From contig CAMAUG010000039.1 in the NCBI GenBank assembly GCA_945861255.1, positions 1-18,572 on the forward strand: 18,572 nt of DNA. The letters run 5' to 3'. Source of the stretch: Candidatus Sulfopaludibacter sp. SbA3 (GTDB lineage Bacteria; Acidobacteriota; Terriglobia; Bryobacterales; Bryobacteraceae). The number at the start of each line of letters is the position of its first letter. Position 1 is the stretch's first letter. This document shows, one piece after another, positions 1-6,120 of the stretch. The notes beneath the pieces are model-generated. The model was not told where the DNA came from. It worked only from the letters and a program-made list of their open reading frames with translations, and did not search any database. Made by a program: the position numbers and the translations under genes.

Positions 1-85
1 GACGACACTTACTCCCAGGAAAAATCAGACCTATTTTCTAACCAGTTGAGCCTGCTCGACTTATAGCCGGACACTACTGACATGC
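1..85. mobile_element. Possible insertion-sequence end or recombination junction (tentative)
   Basis: Homology of the flanking methyltransferase reading frame stops near position 85. From there to the left edge the DNA is visibly richer in A+T than the neighbouring coding DNA. All three minus-strand frames meet stops here: TAA at 9-11 in the gene frame, and stops soon after position 80 in the other two. Read on the minus strand, the first bases after the break are TAGTGTCCGGCTATAAG (about 75 to 59), which looks like the terminus of an insertion sequence. I cannot confirm a family from memory, and no transposase or second terminus is visible, because the rest would lie left of the window. Confidence 0.3.
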
Positions 86-476
86 CTTCCATCACGGTTT
101 TTCCGGTGCGCACGCTCTCGCCGATGCGGCTCCATCCCCGCACGTGGTACTCCTCCGTCATGAATACCGCCATTTGGCGCAGTCCCGGCTGCGCATCGCT
201 GCACAGCACGGCGGAAAGAGGGGTCTGGGAGAATTTCCCGTCGGCGCCTTCGGAGAGGACGCCCACGGCGGCGGTAGCTCTCATTAACCGGTAGACGGCG
301 TCGGGATCGGCGCCGATTTCCCGGGCGACTTCCCCGGCCGATTTTGGACCGGATGCCACCACGTCTGGAATTCCCAGGCGCGCCAAGCCGGAGACGCAGC
401 CGGCGATCAACTGGCCCATCAGGATCTGCATCATGGCCGCGTGGGGCGGTGGAGCGGGTGAAGGAGTCATGAGCAT
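9..476 (-). CDS. Truncated class I SAM-dependent O-methyltransferase (dimerisation domain only; likely pseudogene)
   Basis: The 155-residue product matches the N-terminal winged-helix dimerisation domain of plant-type/hydroxyneurosporene-like O-methyltransferases. Residues about 17-40 form the first helices (ILMGQLIAGCVSGLARLGIPDVV). Residues 46-75 hold the AGEVAREIGADPDAVYRLMRA helix-turn-helix region. Residues 113-127 carry the family segment WSRIGESVRTGKTVM. These enzymes are normally about 330-350 residues, and the Rossmann-type SAM-binding domain (GxGxG) is absent. After about residue 130 the sequence no longer resembles the family, and a TAA stop follows. The start at 476 has a GAGGT Shine-Dalgarno site (483-487) 6 nt upstream; an in-frame ATG at 470 is an alternative. 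The gene is divergent from the EAL gene. It is probably inactive, since no catalytic domain is encoded. The methyl acceptor cannot be predicted. Confidence 0.7.
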   Translation of the reverse strand: MLMTPSPAPPPHAAMMQILMGQLIAGCVSGLARLGIPDVVASGPKSAGEVAREIGADPDAVYRLMRATAAVGVLSEGADGKFSQTPLSAVLCSDAQPGLRQMAVFMTEEYHVRGWSRIGESVRTGKTVMEGMSVVSGYKSSRLNWLENRSDFSWE

Positions 477-594
477 CAGTCTACCTCAGCCGGGTTCAGC
501 CAGGAGGCTCATGTAAACGCCGGTTTCGCCGAAATGACAAACGTGGCTAACCAGCCGCGCGTCCGCGGTGGGCGCGTCCACGTTTGGCGCCTTC

Positions 595-602
595 AGGGAG
601 GG
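595..602 (+). promoter_or_regulatory. Shine-Dalgarno site deciding a TTG start for the EAL gene
   Basis: AGGGAGGG lies 9 nt before an in-frame TTG at 612. The longer candidate ATG at 534 has its nearest purine-rich box, AGGAGG at 502-507, 26 nt away. That box is followed at 511 by ATG and an immediate TAA, so it cannot serve the 534 start. Confidence 0.5.
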
Positions 603-611
603 ATCCGGGTC

Positions 612-1490
612 TTGACGGAAGCAGCGAGCACACTCGTGGTCGTCGATGACGGCCTGTACGCCTCGGACCTGCTCCCGCTGGCGCGGGCCCTGGAAGCAGC
701 CCGAATGCGCGACGCGCTGGAGGTTGATCTCGCCTACGCCCTGCACCGCCGAGAGCTGGAGGTGTTCTATCAGCCGATTGTGAACTTGGAGACGGCCTTC
801 ATCGCCGGATTTGAGGCCCTGCTCCGTTGGCGTCATCCCGTGCGCGGCCTGGTGATGCCGCTGGAGTTCATCCCCATCGCGGAGGAGTCCGGTCTTATCA
901 TTCCCATCGGCGCGTGGGTCCTGGAACGGGCGTGCCTTCAACTTCAGGCCTGGCAGCAGCGGCATCCACGGTCTCCCGCGCTTTCGATGAACGTCAACCT
1001 TTCGGTGAAACAATTACAGGACCCCCGGCTCACCGGCCGCATCGAAGAACTCCTGGCACAAACGGGAATCCATCCGGAAACGCTCAAACTGGAACTGACC
1101 GAGAGCACCTTCATCGGGGAGCTGGAGTCCGCCAGGCACGTGCTGTGCCGGCTGCGAGAGATGGGCATCGGCGTGAAACTTGACGATTTTGGTACCGGTT
1201 ATTCCTCGCTCAGCTACTTGCGGAATCTGCCGTTCGAAGCACTGAAGATCGACCGGAGCTTTGTCGCGCAGATGGATACCGACTGCGGCACGCGCGCGAT
1301 CGTCGAAACGATTGTTGGGCTGGCCAAGGCCTTGGACATGCAAGTGGTGGCCGAAGGCATCGAATCGGAAAGCCAACGAGCTGGGCTGCTCGGCATGGGC
1401 TGCCGAACGGGTCAGGGTTTCCTGTTCTCAAAACCAGTTCCTGCCGAAGCGGCGGAGTGCATGCTCATGCGCGGCGCCCACTGCTCCTGA
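612..1490 (+). CDS. EAL-domain cyclic-di-GMP phosphodiesterase
   Basis: An EAL domain (PF00563) hydrolyses the second messenger c-di-GMP to pGpG. Numbering from an upstream in-frame ATG at 534 (318 residues), the domain spans about 66-312. The EAL motif is at 94-96 (FEALLRW), the asparagine motif MNVNLS at 152-157, LELTES at 186-191, DDFGTGYSSLSYL at 217-229, LKIDRSF at 237-243, VVAEGIE at 271-277 and GQGFLFSKP at 293-301. All residues usually needed for Mg2+ binding and catalysis are present, so the enzyme is probably active. No GGDEF, PAS, GAF or receiver domain precedes it, and no membrane segment is seen. I prefer a TTG start at 612 (292 residues): an AGGGAGGG Shine-Dalgarno site (595-602) lies 9 nt upstream, whereas ATG 534 has none at proper distance, and the intervening residues are arginine/glycine-rich and unlike the family. 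It may be a shortened form of a larger GGDEF-EAL protein. Confidence 0.9.
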   Translation: MTEAASTLVVVDDGLYASDLLPLARALEAARMRDALEVDLAYALHRRELEVFYQPIVNLETAFIAGFEALLRWRHPVRGLVMPLEFIPIAEESGLIIPIGAWVLERACLQLQAWQQRHPRSPALSMNVNLSVKQLQDPRLTGRIEELLAQTGIHPETLKLELTESTFIGELESARHVLCRLREMGIGVKLDDFGTGYSSLSYLRNLPFEALKIDRSFVAQMDTDCGTRAIVETIVGLAKALDMQVVAEGIESESQRAGLLGMGCRTGQGFLFSKPVPAEAAECMLMRGAHCS

Positions 1491-1539
1491 GCCCCACCGC
1501 TCCGCCACCGCGGCGCCCGTGGTTTCCTCCGGCGCGGAG

Positions 1540-1545
1540 TATCCT
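1540..1545 (+). promoter_or_regulatory. Candidate -10 element for leaderless ctaA mRNA
   Basis: TATCCT ends 6 nt before the ATG at 1552, so transcription would begin at or next to the start codon. A GGAG at 1536-1539 is 12 nt from the ATG, a weak Shine-Dalgarno alternative. No convincing -35 box was seen. This is one of seven similarly placed TANNNT hexamers in the window. Confidence 0.35.
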
Positions 1546-1551
1546 GAAATC

Positions 1552-2577
1552 ATGCAGCCCGGCACGCAACCACTGGCCATGCACTCGCGGCCGCGCGCCA
1601 TTCCCAGACGCCCCGTGCGCGGCCGCCTGACTGCGTTCGCGTGGAGCGTGCTGGCCTATAATATCGCCGTGATTCTGTGGGGTGCATTGGTGCGCGCGAC
1701 GGGATCGGGCGCGGGTTGCGGCGGCCATTGGCCTCTGTGTAATGGAGATGTCGTTCCATCCGCGCCGCAAATCGCGACGCTGATCGAGCTCACGCATCGT
1801 GTGATGAGCGGCGTGGCGCTGGCAGCCGTGGCGGCGCTGTTCGTGTGGACCCGCGCCAGCTTTCCCTCCGGGCCGCCTTCGCCTTCCGGAGACTCTCCGT
1901 GGTATGCTCCGCGCCGCTGGGCCACGTTGTCCCTGGTGTTCATCGTGACGGAAGCCCTGCTGGGCGCGGGTCTGGTGTTGTTGGGGTATGTGGCGAAGGA
2001 CGCATCGGCGGGCCGGGCCGTGTGGCTGTGCGCGCACCTGATCAACACGTTTCTGTTACTGGCATCTCTTGCGATGACGGCGTGGACATCCAGCCTCGGG
2101 CCGGAGGCTCCGGCTTTCCGTCCGGCCTCTGGAAGGTGGTACGTCGGCGCCGTCGGTGCGCTGGTCGCGGTGGCAATGGCGGGCGTCATCACCGCCCTGG
2201 GCGATACCCTGTTCCCAGCCGATTCGTTGGCCGGCGGATTCGCTGATGACTTTTCAGTCGGCGCGCCGTTTCTTGTAAAACTGCGCGTGATTCATCCGAT
2301 TCTGGCGATTTTGGCGAGCGTGCTGATTGTTACCCTGGCGCTCCCGGAGTACCGCACGCGGCGGACGCCTCGCCTTGCGGCGCTCGCGGGCTGGCTGATT
2401 TCATTGGTTGCGGGCGCGGTGGCCGCGGGCGCGCTGACCCTGCTATGGCGCGCGCCGGTTCCCATGCAGATCCTCCATTTGTCGATAGCAGACAGTTTGT
2501 GGATCGCGCTGGTGCTGTTCACCAGTGAGCGTTTCCGGTGCGGGCCTGTCCGGCACCCCGGCGGTTTGCCGGGGTAG
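1552..2577 (+). CDS. ctaA: Heme A synthase (CtaA/Cox15 family)
   Basis: Heme A synthase oxidises the C8 methyl of heme O to the formyl group of heme A for aa3-type cytochrome oxidases, in the cytoplasmic membrane. The 341-residue product has about eight hydrophobic helices, as in the family. Diagnostic residues are present. The first-loop cysteine pair is C56 and C63 in GCGGHWPLCNG, with the same spacing as B. subtilis CtaA C35/C42. The ELTHR motif gives E79 and H82. Heme-ligand histidines are H162 (CAHLINTF), H248 (RVIHPILA) and H309 (ILHLSIADSLW). The second cysteine pair found in B. subtilis CtaA is missing from the later loop (TALGDTLFPADS). The start at 1552 is chosen because the upstream open frame overlaps the EAL gene and is unlike the family; ATG 1579 is an alternative. 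The gene lies 61 nt after the EAL stop. No oxidase or heme O synthase gene is in view. Confidence 0.93.
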   Translation: MQPGTQPLAMHSRPRAIPRRPVRGRLTAFAWSVLAYNIAVILWGALVRATGSGAGCGGHWPLCNGDVVPSAPQIATLIELTHRVMSGVALAAVAALFVWTRASFPSGPPSPSGDSPWYAPRRWATLSLVFIVTEALLGAGLVLLGYVAKDASAGRAVWLCAHLINTFLLLASLAMTAWTSSLGPEAPAFRPASGRWYVGAVGALVAVAMAGVITALGDTLFPADSLAGGFADDFSVGAPFLVKLRVIHPILAILASVLIVTLALPEYRTRRTPRLAALAGWLISLVAGAVAAGALTLLWRAPVPMQILHLSIADSLWIALVLFTSERFRCGPVRHPGGLPG

Positions 2578-2592
2578 CGCGCGGGACAGGCC
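2543..2592 (+). terminator. Nested hairpin at the 3' end of ctaA
   Basis: An outer perfect 9-bp arm pair, GGCCTGTCC (2543-2551) with GGACAGGCC (2584-2592), encloses an inner 8-bp stem, ACCCCGGC (2555-2562) with GCCGGGGT (2568-2575), whose loop is GGTTT. The inner stem reaches the first base of the ctaA TAG stop (2575-2577). No T-run follows, so this is not a classic intrinsic terminator. It may slow polymerase or protect the mRNA 3' end before the cytochrome gene. Confidence 0.5.
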
Positions 2593-2631
2593 TCCGGGCG
2601 GTTATATTGAAAGTAAGGAGTGAGATCCAAG

Positions 2632-2943
2632 TTGAAAAATCAAAGAGAAATGTTTGCATGGAGCGGCGCCGCGGCGCTGCTGGTTTTGGCGCTGGGATTC
2701 ACTATGCCGGCGTTCGCGGATTATGAAAACTTTCCGGCGGGCGAAGGCAAGGCGACGTTGATCAAGGTTTGCACACAGTGCCATGACATCGAATCCCTGC
2801 CGCGCGTCCGCTACAGCCGCCCCGAATGGGCGAACCTGGTGTACTCGATGAAGGATATGGGCGCGGACGGCACCAAAGCCGAACTCGAGTCCATTATCGA
2901 TTACCTGTTCAAGAGTTTCGGCAAGGCCGACAAGAAAGAATAA
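2632..2943 (+). CDS. Small exported c-type cytochrome
   Basis: A 103-residue secreted monoheme cytochrome c. Residues 1-29 are a signal peptide: a short charged start, a hydrophobic core GAAALLVLALGFTM, and a cleavage site AFA before D30. One heme-attachment motif, CTQCH (C47, C50, H51), follows. Candidate sixth ligands are M73 and M76 in YSMKDMGADG. The mature part is about 74 residues. It resembles small cytochromes and cytochrome domains linked to PQQ-type dehydrogenases in Acidobacteriota (pattern CxxCH-...-W...V..M...GA...E...I..YL). The TTG at 2632 is preferred because AAGGAG (2615-2620) lies 11 nt upstream. A GTG at 2620 overlaps that site, and ATG 2650 would cut into the signal peptide. 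Proximity to ctaA suggests a respiratory role, but the partner is unknown. Confidence 0.88.
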   Translation: MKNQREMFAWSGAAALLVLALGFTMPAFADYENFPAGEGKATLIKVCTQCHDIESLPRVRYSRPEWANLVYSMKDMGADGTKAELESIIDYLFKSFGKADKKE

Positions 2944-3217
2944 CCGGAGCCAGCCACGCCTTCGCTCCCGTCCGCTACCATCGTGATGCGGCTGATGACG
3001 GCCACCTTCGGCCCGTCGGCGCTCCGCTCGTGGCCTGAGTGATCGCCGGCGCGCACGGCGCACCGGCGAAGCCCGAGCGCGGCCAGCGTTAAGCCACGTG
3101 ATAGCGCGGCCACCACCGCGCCCAATCCGCTCTCGCGGAAATCCTCCCAGGCACGCCGCGCGGACAAAGGATTTTCCCGCACCCATCTGCGCCATCGCAC
3201 GGGGTCAAGCGAAGTCC
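2944..3217. other. Intergenic stretch with no supported gene
   Basis: This 274-nt GC-rich spacer separates the cytochrome c gene from the convergent small membrane-protein gene. A minus-strand frame is open across it (2901-3293) and has a somewhat protein-like part (RRAWEDFRESGLGAVVAALSRG, roughly 3180-3090). It has no Shine-Dalgarno site or recognised family and runs antisense into the cytochrome gene. No tRNA fold or T-run hairpin was seen. Confidence 0.5.
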
Positions 3218-3529
3218 TTACGGCGTGTTGAGCCGGTAAAAATTGGGGGGGTCCGGAGACGGATCGAGCCACGCCTTGTACAGATAAGTGCACCCGATTC
3301 CGATACCCAGGACCAGCGTGACAACCGTCAAAGTCTTTCCAAAGCGGTCAATTGCCGTAACTTTGCGTGCCAGGGCCACTTGCTTGGGAATTTCACGTTC
3401 TTCGCCGGGACCCAGCCGGACCACGTCCTCTTCATTTTCGGTCACCCTCCAACGGTAGGCGGCCAAGATCAGCGTTACCACGCCGAGAACCACAAAGAGC
3501 ACCACATAAGGGGTAAGGTCGATATTCAT
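3218..3529 (-). CDS. Small two-helix membrane protein, unknown function
   Basis: The 103-residue product has two hydrophobic helices: residues about 7-25 (YVVLFVVLGVVTLILAAY) and 66-84 (TLTVVTLVLGIGIGCTYLY). They are joined by a charged loop of about 40 residues (RWRVTENEEDVVRLGPGEER...), so both ends probably lie on the same side of the membrane. The tail is proline-rich (DPSPDPPNFY). I do not recognise a family. The ATG at 3529 is well supported by a GAGGAG Shine-Dalgarno site 7 nt upstream, and the first helix follows directly. The longer frame upstream of it, to 3796, overlaps pckG antisense and is rejected. The gene is divergent from pckG and shares its 166-nt upstream region, which is weak evidence of co-regulation. 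Confidence 0.75.
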   Translation of the reverse strand: MNIDLTPYVVLFVVLGVVTLILAAYRWRVTENEEDVVRLGPGEEREIPKQVALARKVTAIDRFGKTLTVVTLVLGIGIGCTYLYKAWLDPSPDPPNFYRLNTP

Positions 3530-3695
3530 GATTCCACTCCTCGTGGAACTTGGATGCAATCGACTCGCCATTACAGCGAAGACAGAACGCTGCAACCAAA
3601 ACACAGGCTGCCGCCGGTGGAAGTGCAGGATTCTACGTGAAGAACCTGGCGGAACGAAATGAGTCGCAGCGGCGGGGCTGTGAGAAAATATATGG

Positions 3696-5522
3696 ATGCA
3701 AGCAGTCGCACGCACCTCGGCCAAACCGCTGAGCCAAAATACCCACCTCCTCAACTGGGTGGACAAAATGGCCGCTCTGACCAAGCCCGATGCCATTCAT
3801 TGGGTGGACGGATCCCAGGAAGAATACAATGACTTGTGCCGGCAACTGGTCGACGGCGGTACCTTCATCAAGCTGAACCAGGACTTGTGGCCGGGCTGCT
3901 ACTACGCGCGTTCGGACGCAAGCGACGTCGCCCGCGTGGAAGACCGGACGTTTATCTGTTCCCTTTCCAAGGACGGCGCGGGCCCCACCAACAATTGGGT
4001 GAATCCGCAGAGCATGCGCAAGAAGTTGAAAGAACTGTTCAGCGGTTCCATGAAGGGCCGCACCATGTACGTGTTGCCGTTCAGCATGGGGCCCGTGGGC
4101 GGCCCGATGTCGCAAATCGGCGTGCAGCTCACCGATTCGCCCTACGTCGTGGTGAATATGCGGATCATGGCGCGCATCGGCATCGACGTGTTTAAGGAAA
4201 TCGACAAGGGCGACAAGCGCGTGGTCCCGTGCGTCCATAGCGTGGGCGTACCCCTTGCATCCGGCCAAAAGGATGTCGCATGGCCTTGCAACAAGGAAAA
4301 GTACATTGTCCACTTTCCGGAAACGCGCGAGATCTGGTCGTACGGCTCCGGCTACGGCGGCAACGCACTGCTGGGTAAGAAGTGTTTCGCACTGCGCATC
4401 GCCTCCAACATCGCGCGCGATGAGGGATGGATGGCGGAGCACATGCTGATTGTAGGCGTGGAGAGTCCGCAAGGCGAGAAGACCTACGTCGCCGCGGCCT
4501 TCCCCAGCGCTTGCGGCAAGACCAACTTCGCAATGTTGATTCCGCCGGCGGGATTCGAGGGCTGGAAAGTCCACACCGTGGGCGACGATATCGCGTGGAT
4601 CAAACCGGACGCCGAGGGCCGTCTGCGCGCCATCAATCCGGAAGCGGGTTTCTTCGGCGTGGCGCCTGGGACTTCGGTGAAGACCAACCCAAACGCGATG
4701 GCCGCTTTAGCGAAGAACACCATCTTCACCAACGTGGCGCTGACACCCGAAGGCGGGGTGTGGTGGGAGGGCATGACGGACGATCCGCCGGCCGAGTGCA
4801 TGGACTGGCAGGGCCATCGTTGGACGCCCGCCATCGCCCAGGAAACCGGCGCGAACGCCGCGCATCCCAATGCGCGCTTCACCGCGCCCGCTTCACAGTG
4901 CCCCACCATCGATCCCGATTGGGAGAAGCCCGAAGGCGTGCCGATCAGCGCGTTCATCTTTGGAGGCCGCCGCGCCACGACCATGCCGCTGGTGTACCAG
5001 GCGTTTAGCTGGAGCTCCGGCGTCTACACCGGCGCGACGATGGGCTCGGAGATGACTGCCGCCGCCGCCGGGGCCATCGGCAAGGTGCGTCGCGACCCCA
5101 TGGCAATGCTGCCGTTCTGCGGCTATCACATGGGCGATTATTTCCGGCACTGGATCAAAATGCAGAAGGGCCTCAGCGAGACCCCGCGCATTTTTCATGT
5201 GAATTGGTTCCGCAAGGATGCCGACGGTAACTTCATGTGGCCCGGATTCAGTGAAAACATGCGCGTGCTGAAGTGGATCGTCGACCGCGTCCGGGGGCGC
5301 GCGCTGGGCCGCGAAACGCCGATCGGGTGGATGCCGCGCTACGAAGATATTCACTGGAAGGGCCTGGACTTCCCCAAGAGCCGGTTCGACGAAATGCAAA
5401 TGTTCGACAAGGCCGCCTGGAAGCAGGAAGTGATCGGCCACGAAGAGCTGTTCCTGGACCTGCACGATCATCTGCCTAAGGAGATGATCTACGAGCGCGA
5501 GTTGTTGATTTGCCGGCTGTAG
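3696..5522 (+). CDS. pckG: Phosphoenolpyruvate carboxykinase (GTP)
   Basis: This enzyme catalyses oxaloacetate + GTP = PEP + GDP + CO2, the entry step of gluconeogenesis, in the cytosol. At 608 residues it is full length for the GTP-dependent class. Visible active-site elements, with the vertebrate equivalents I infer from spacing, are: R84 in DRTFICS (R87); K229 in LGKKC (Mn ligand K244); H249 in AEHML (Mn ligand H264); the P-loop PSACGKTN at 270-277, with C273 matching the reactive cysteine C288; GDDIAW at 296-301, holding the metal-binding aspartate; NARF with R394 (R405); and FGGRR at 422-426 (R436). All are intact, so an active enzyme is expected. The ATG at 3696 has no clear Shine-Dalgarno site (GTGAGAAAA just upstream). 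The gene is monocistronic as far as visible. The DNA right after its stop belongs to an unrelated gene remnant. Confidence 0.97.
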   Translation: MQAVARTSAKPLSQNTHLLNWVDKMAALTKPDAIHWVDGSQEEYNDLCRQLVDGGTFIKLNQDLWPGCYYARSDASDVARVEDRTFICSLSKDGAGPTNNWVNPQSMRKKLKELFSGSMKGRTMYVLPFSMGPVGGPMSQIGVQLTDSPYVVVNMRIMARIGIDVFKEIDKGDKRVVPCVHSVGVPLASGQKDVAWPCNKEKYIVHFPETREIWSYGSGYGGNALLGKKCFALRIASNIARDEGWMAEHMLIVGVESPQGEKTYVAAAFPSACGKTNFAMLIPPAGFEGWKVHTVGDDIAWIKPDAEGRLRAINPEAGFFGVAPGTSVKTNPNAMAALAKNTIFTNVALTPEGGVWWEGMTDDPPAECMDWQGHRWTPAIAQETGANAAHPNARFTAPASQCPTIDPDWEKPEGVPISAFIFGGRRATTMPLVYQAFSWSSGVYTGATMGSEMTAAAAGAIGKVRRDPMAMLPFCGYHMGDYFRHWIKMQKGLSETPRIFHVNWFRKDADGNFMWPGFSENMRVLKWIVDRVRGRALGRETPIGWMPRYEDIHWKGLDFPKSRFDEMQMFDKAAWKQEVIGHEELFLDLHDHLPKEMIYERELLICRL

Positions 5523-5574
5523 TTTAGAAACCGCGACATCCATTTGGAAAGGGCGTTCGGAAGATCCGCCTTTT

Positions 5575-5865
5575 GTGGACAAGATCTATCACGATGAGAA
5601 AGTCTGCGACCGCATATCGGCTGAGATCCGGCGTAGCCAAATCGTGGTCGCCGACTTCACGATGCATAAGGCAGAAGTCTACTTCGAGGCAGGCTTTACC
5701 CTCGCGCTTGGCCGACTCGTAATCTTGACATGCCGGAGAGATGAGATAGGCCAAGCCCACTTTGATACCAGGCAATATCCACACATCCTTTGGAACGAAG
5801 CGGCAGACCTTCGAATCCAGCTCGCGGATAGAATTCAGGCGTTGATGCACCCGCGTCAAGCATAA
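5575..5865 (+). CDS. Nucleoside 2-deoxyribosyltransferase-like protein, 5'-truncated remnant
   Basis: The 96 residues (GTG start) match the C-terminal part of a family of uncharacterised nucleoside 2-deoxyribosyltransferase-like/TIR-like proteins. Key segments are RRSQIVVADFT (19-29), the catalytic-type glutamate in VYFEAGF (35-41), LTCRRDE (51-57), and HFDTRQYPHILW (62-73). Relatives I know of are 200 residues or more and have an N-terminal strand-helix region that is absent here. The same frame stays open upstream of the GTG to 5509 and reads SIWKGRSEDPPF (5539-5574), which also looks native, then runs into pckG until a TGA at 5506-5508. The gene therefore seems to have lost its 5' half at a junction at or near the pckG stop. 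Base composition is more AT-rich than in pckG. Any Shine-Dalgarno site is weak. It is probably a pseudogene, though a short product could still be made. Confidence 0.6.
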   Translation: MDKIYHDEKVCDRISAEIRRSQIVVADFTMHKAEVYFEAGFTLALGRLVILTCRRDEIGQAHFDTRQYPHILWNEAADLRIQLADRIQALMHPRQA

Positions 5866-5910
5866 AGCCGTGTCCCGCGCCGCAGGCGGCGCACATATTC
5901 GGCGTTATCC

Positions 5911-6102
5911 TTAGATATCGGCACGATCTTTCCGAAGGCCGGCGAAGGCCCGCATCGCCTTCCTCCGTTCATCGAGTTTCCCCAGGCAGAGTTCCCGAGC
6001 GGCCTGGCGCACAAGTTTCGAGATCGCTGTGCGGTGCATTTTCACCCTCCTACTGGGCACCGTCCACGGGTCGTTATGGAGATAGAGCTGCATTCGGCCC
6101 AC
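5911..6102 (-). CDS. Ribbon-helix-helix (CopG/VapB-type) antitoxin, orphan
   Basis: The 63-residue basic protein has the layout of ribbon-helix-helix antitoxins. A short DNA-contacting strand (MQLYLHNDPW, residues 4-13) comes first, then helix 1, then the conserved helix 2 ISKLVRQAAREL (27-38), and a tail KAMRAFAGLRKDRADI resembling the toxin-binding tail AFxGxRKDR of VapB relatives. Such proteins bind their own operator and neutralise a partner toxin, usually a PIN-domain VapC encoded just downstream. No PIN domain is present: the DNA after the stop (below 5911) is a short spacer and then the antisense of the deoxyribosyltransferase remnant. The GTG start at 6102 is supported by a TACGAT hexamer 7 nt upstream; ATG 6093 is an alternative. 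The family call is by motif only. Confidence 0.6.
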   Translation of the reverse strand: MGRMQLYLHNDPWTVPSRRVKMHRTAISKLVRQAARELCLGKLDERRKAMRAFAGLRKDRADI

Positions 6103-6109
6103 GACGTGT

Positions 6110-6115
6110 ATCGTA
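6110..6115 (-). promoter_or_regulatory. Candidate -10 element for leaderless antitoxin mRNA
   Basis: On the minus strand TACGAT (6115 to 6110) ends 7 nt before the GTG at 6102. No Shine-Dalgarno site is present. The hexamer lies in the 18-nt gap between this gene and the end of the amidase gene, so the antitoxin could have its own promoter as well as read-through. Confidence 0.35.
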
Positions 6116-6120
6116 CATCG

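Noticed and set aside
1261..1551. Upstream extension of the ctaA reading frame into the EAL gene
   Set aside because: These 97 codons overlap the conserved C-terminal half of the EAL domain in another frame and are unlike heme A synthases.
1465..2192. Long minus-strand frames opposite ctaA
   Set aside because: Arg/Pro/His-rich shadow translations; ctaA has all family residues in its own frame.
2901..3293. Minus-strand open frame across the 2944-3217 spacer with a protein-like middle
   Set aside because: It has no ribosome site, overlaps the small membrane gene and the antisense of the cytochrome gene, and matches no family I recognise. High GC alone keeps such frames open.
3633..4574. 313-residue minus-strand frame inside pckG
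   Set aside because: His/Ala-rich antisense shadow of a strongly conserved gene.
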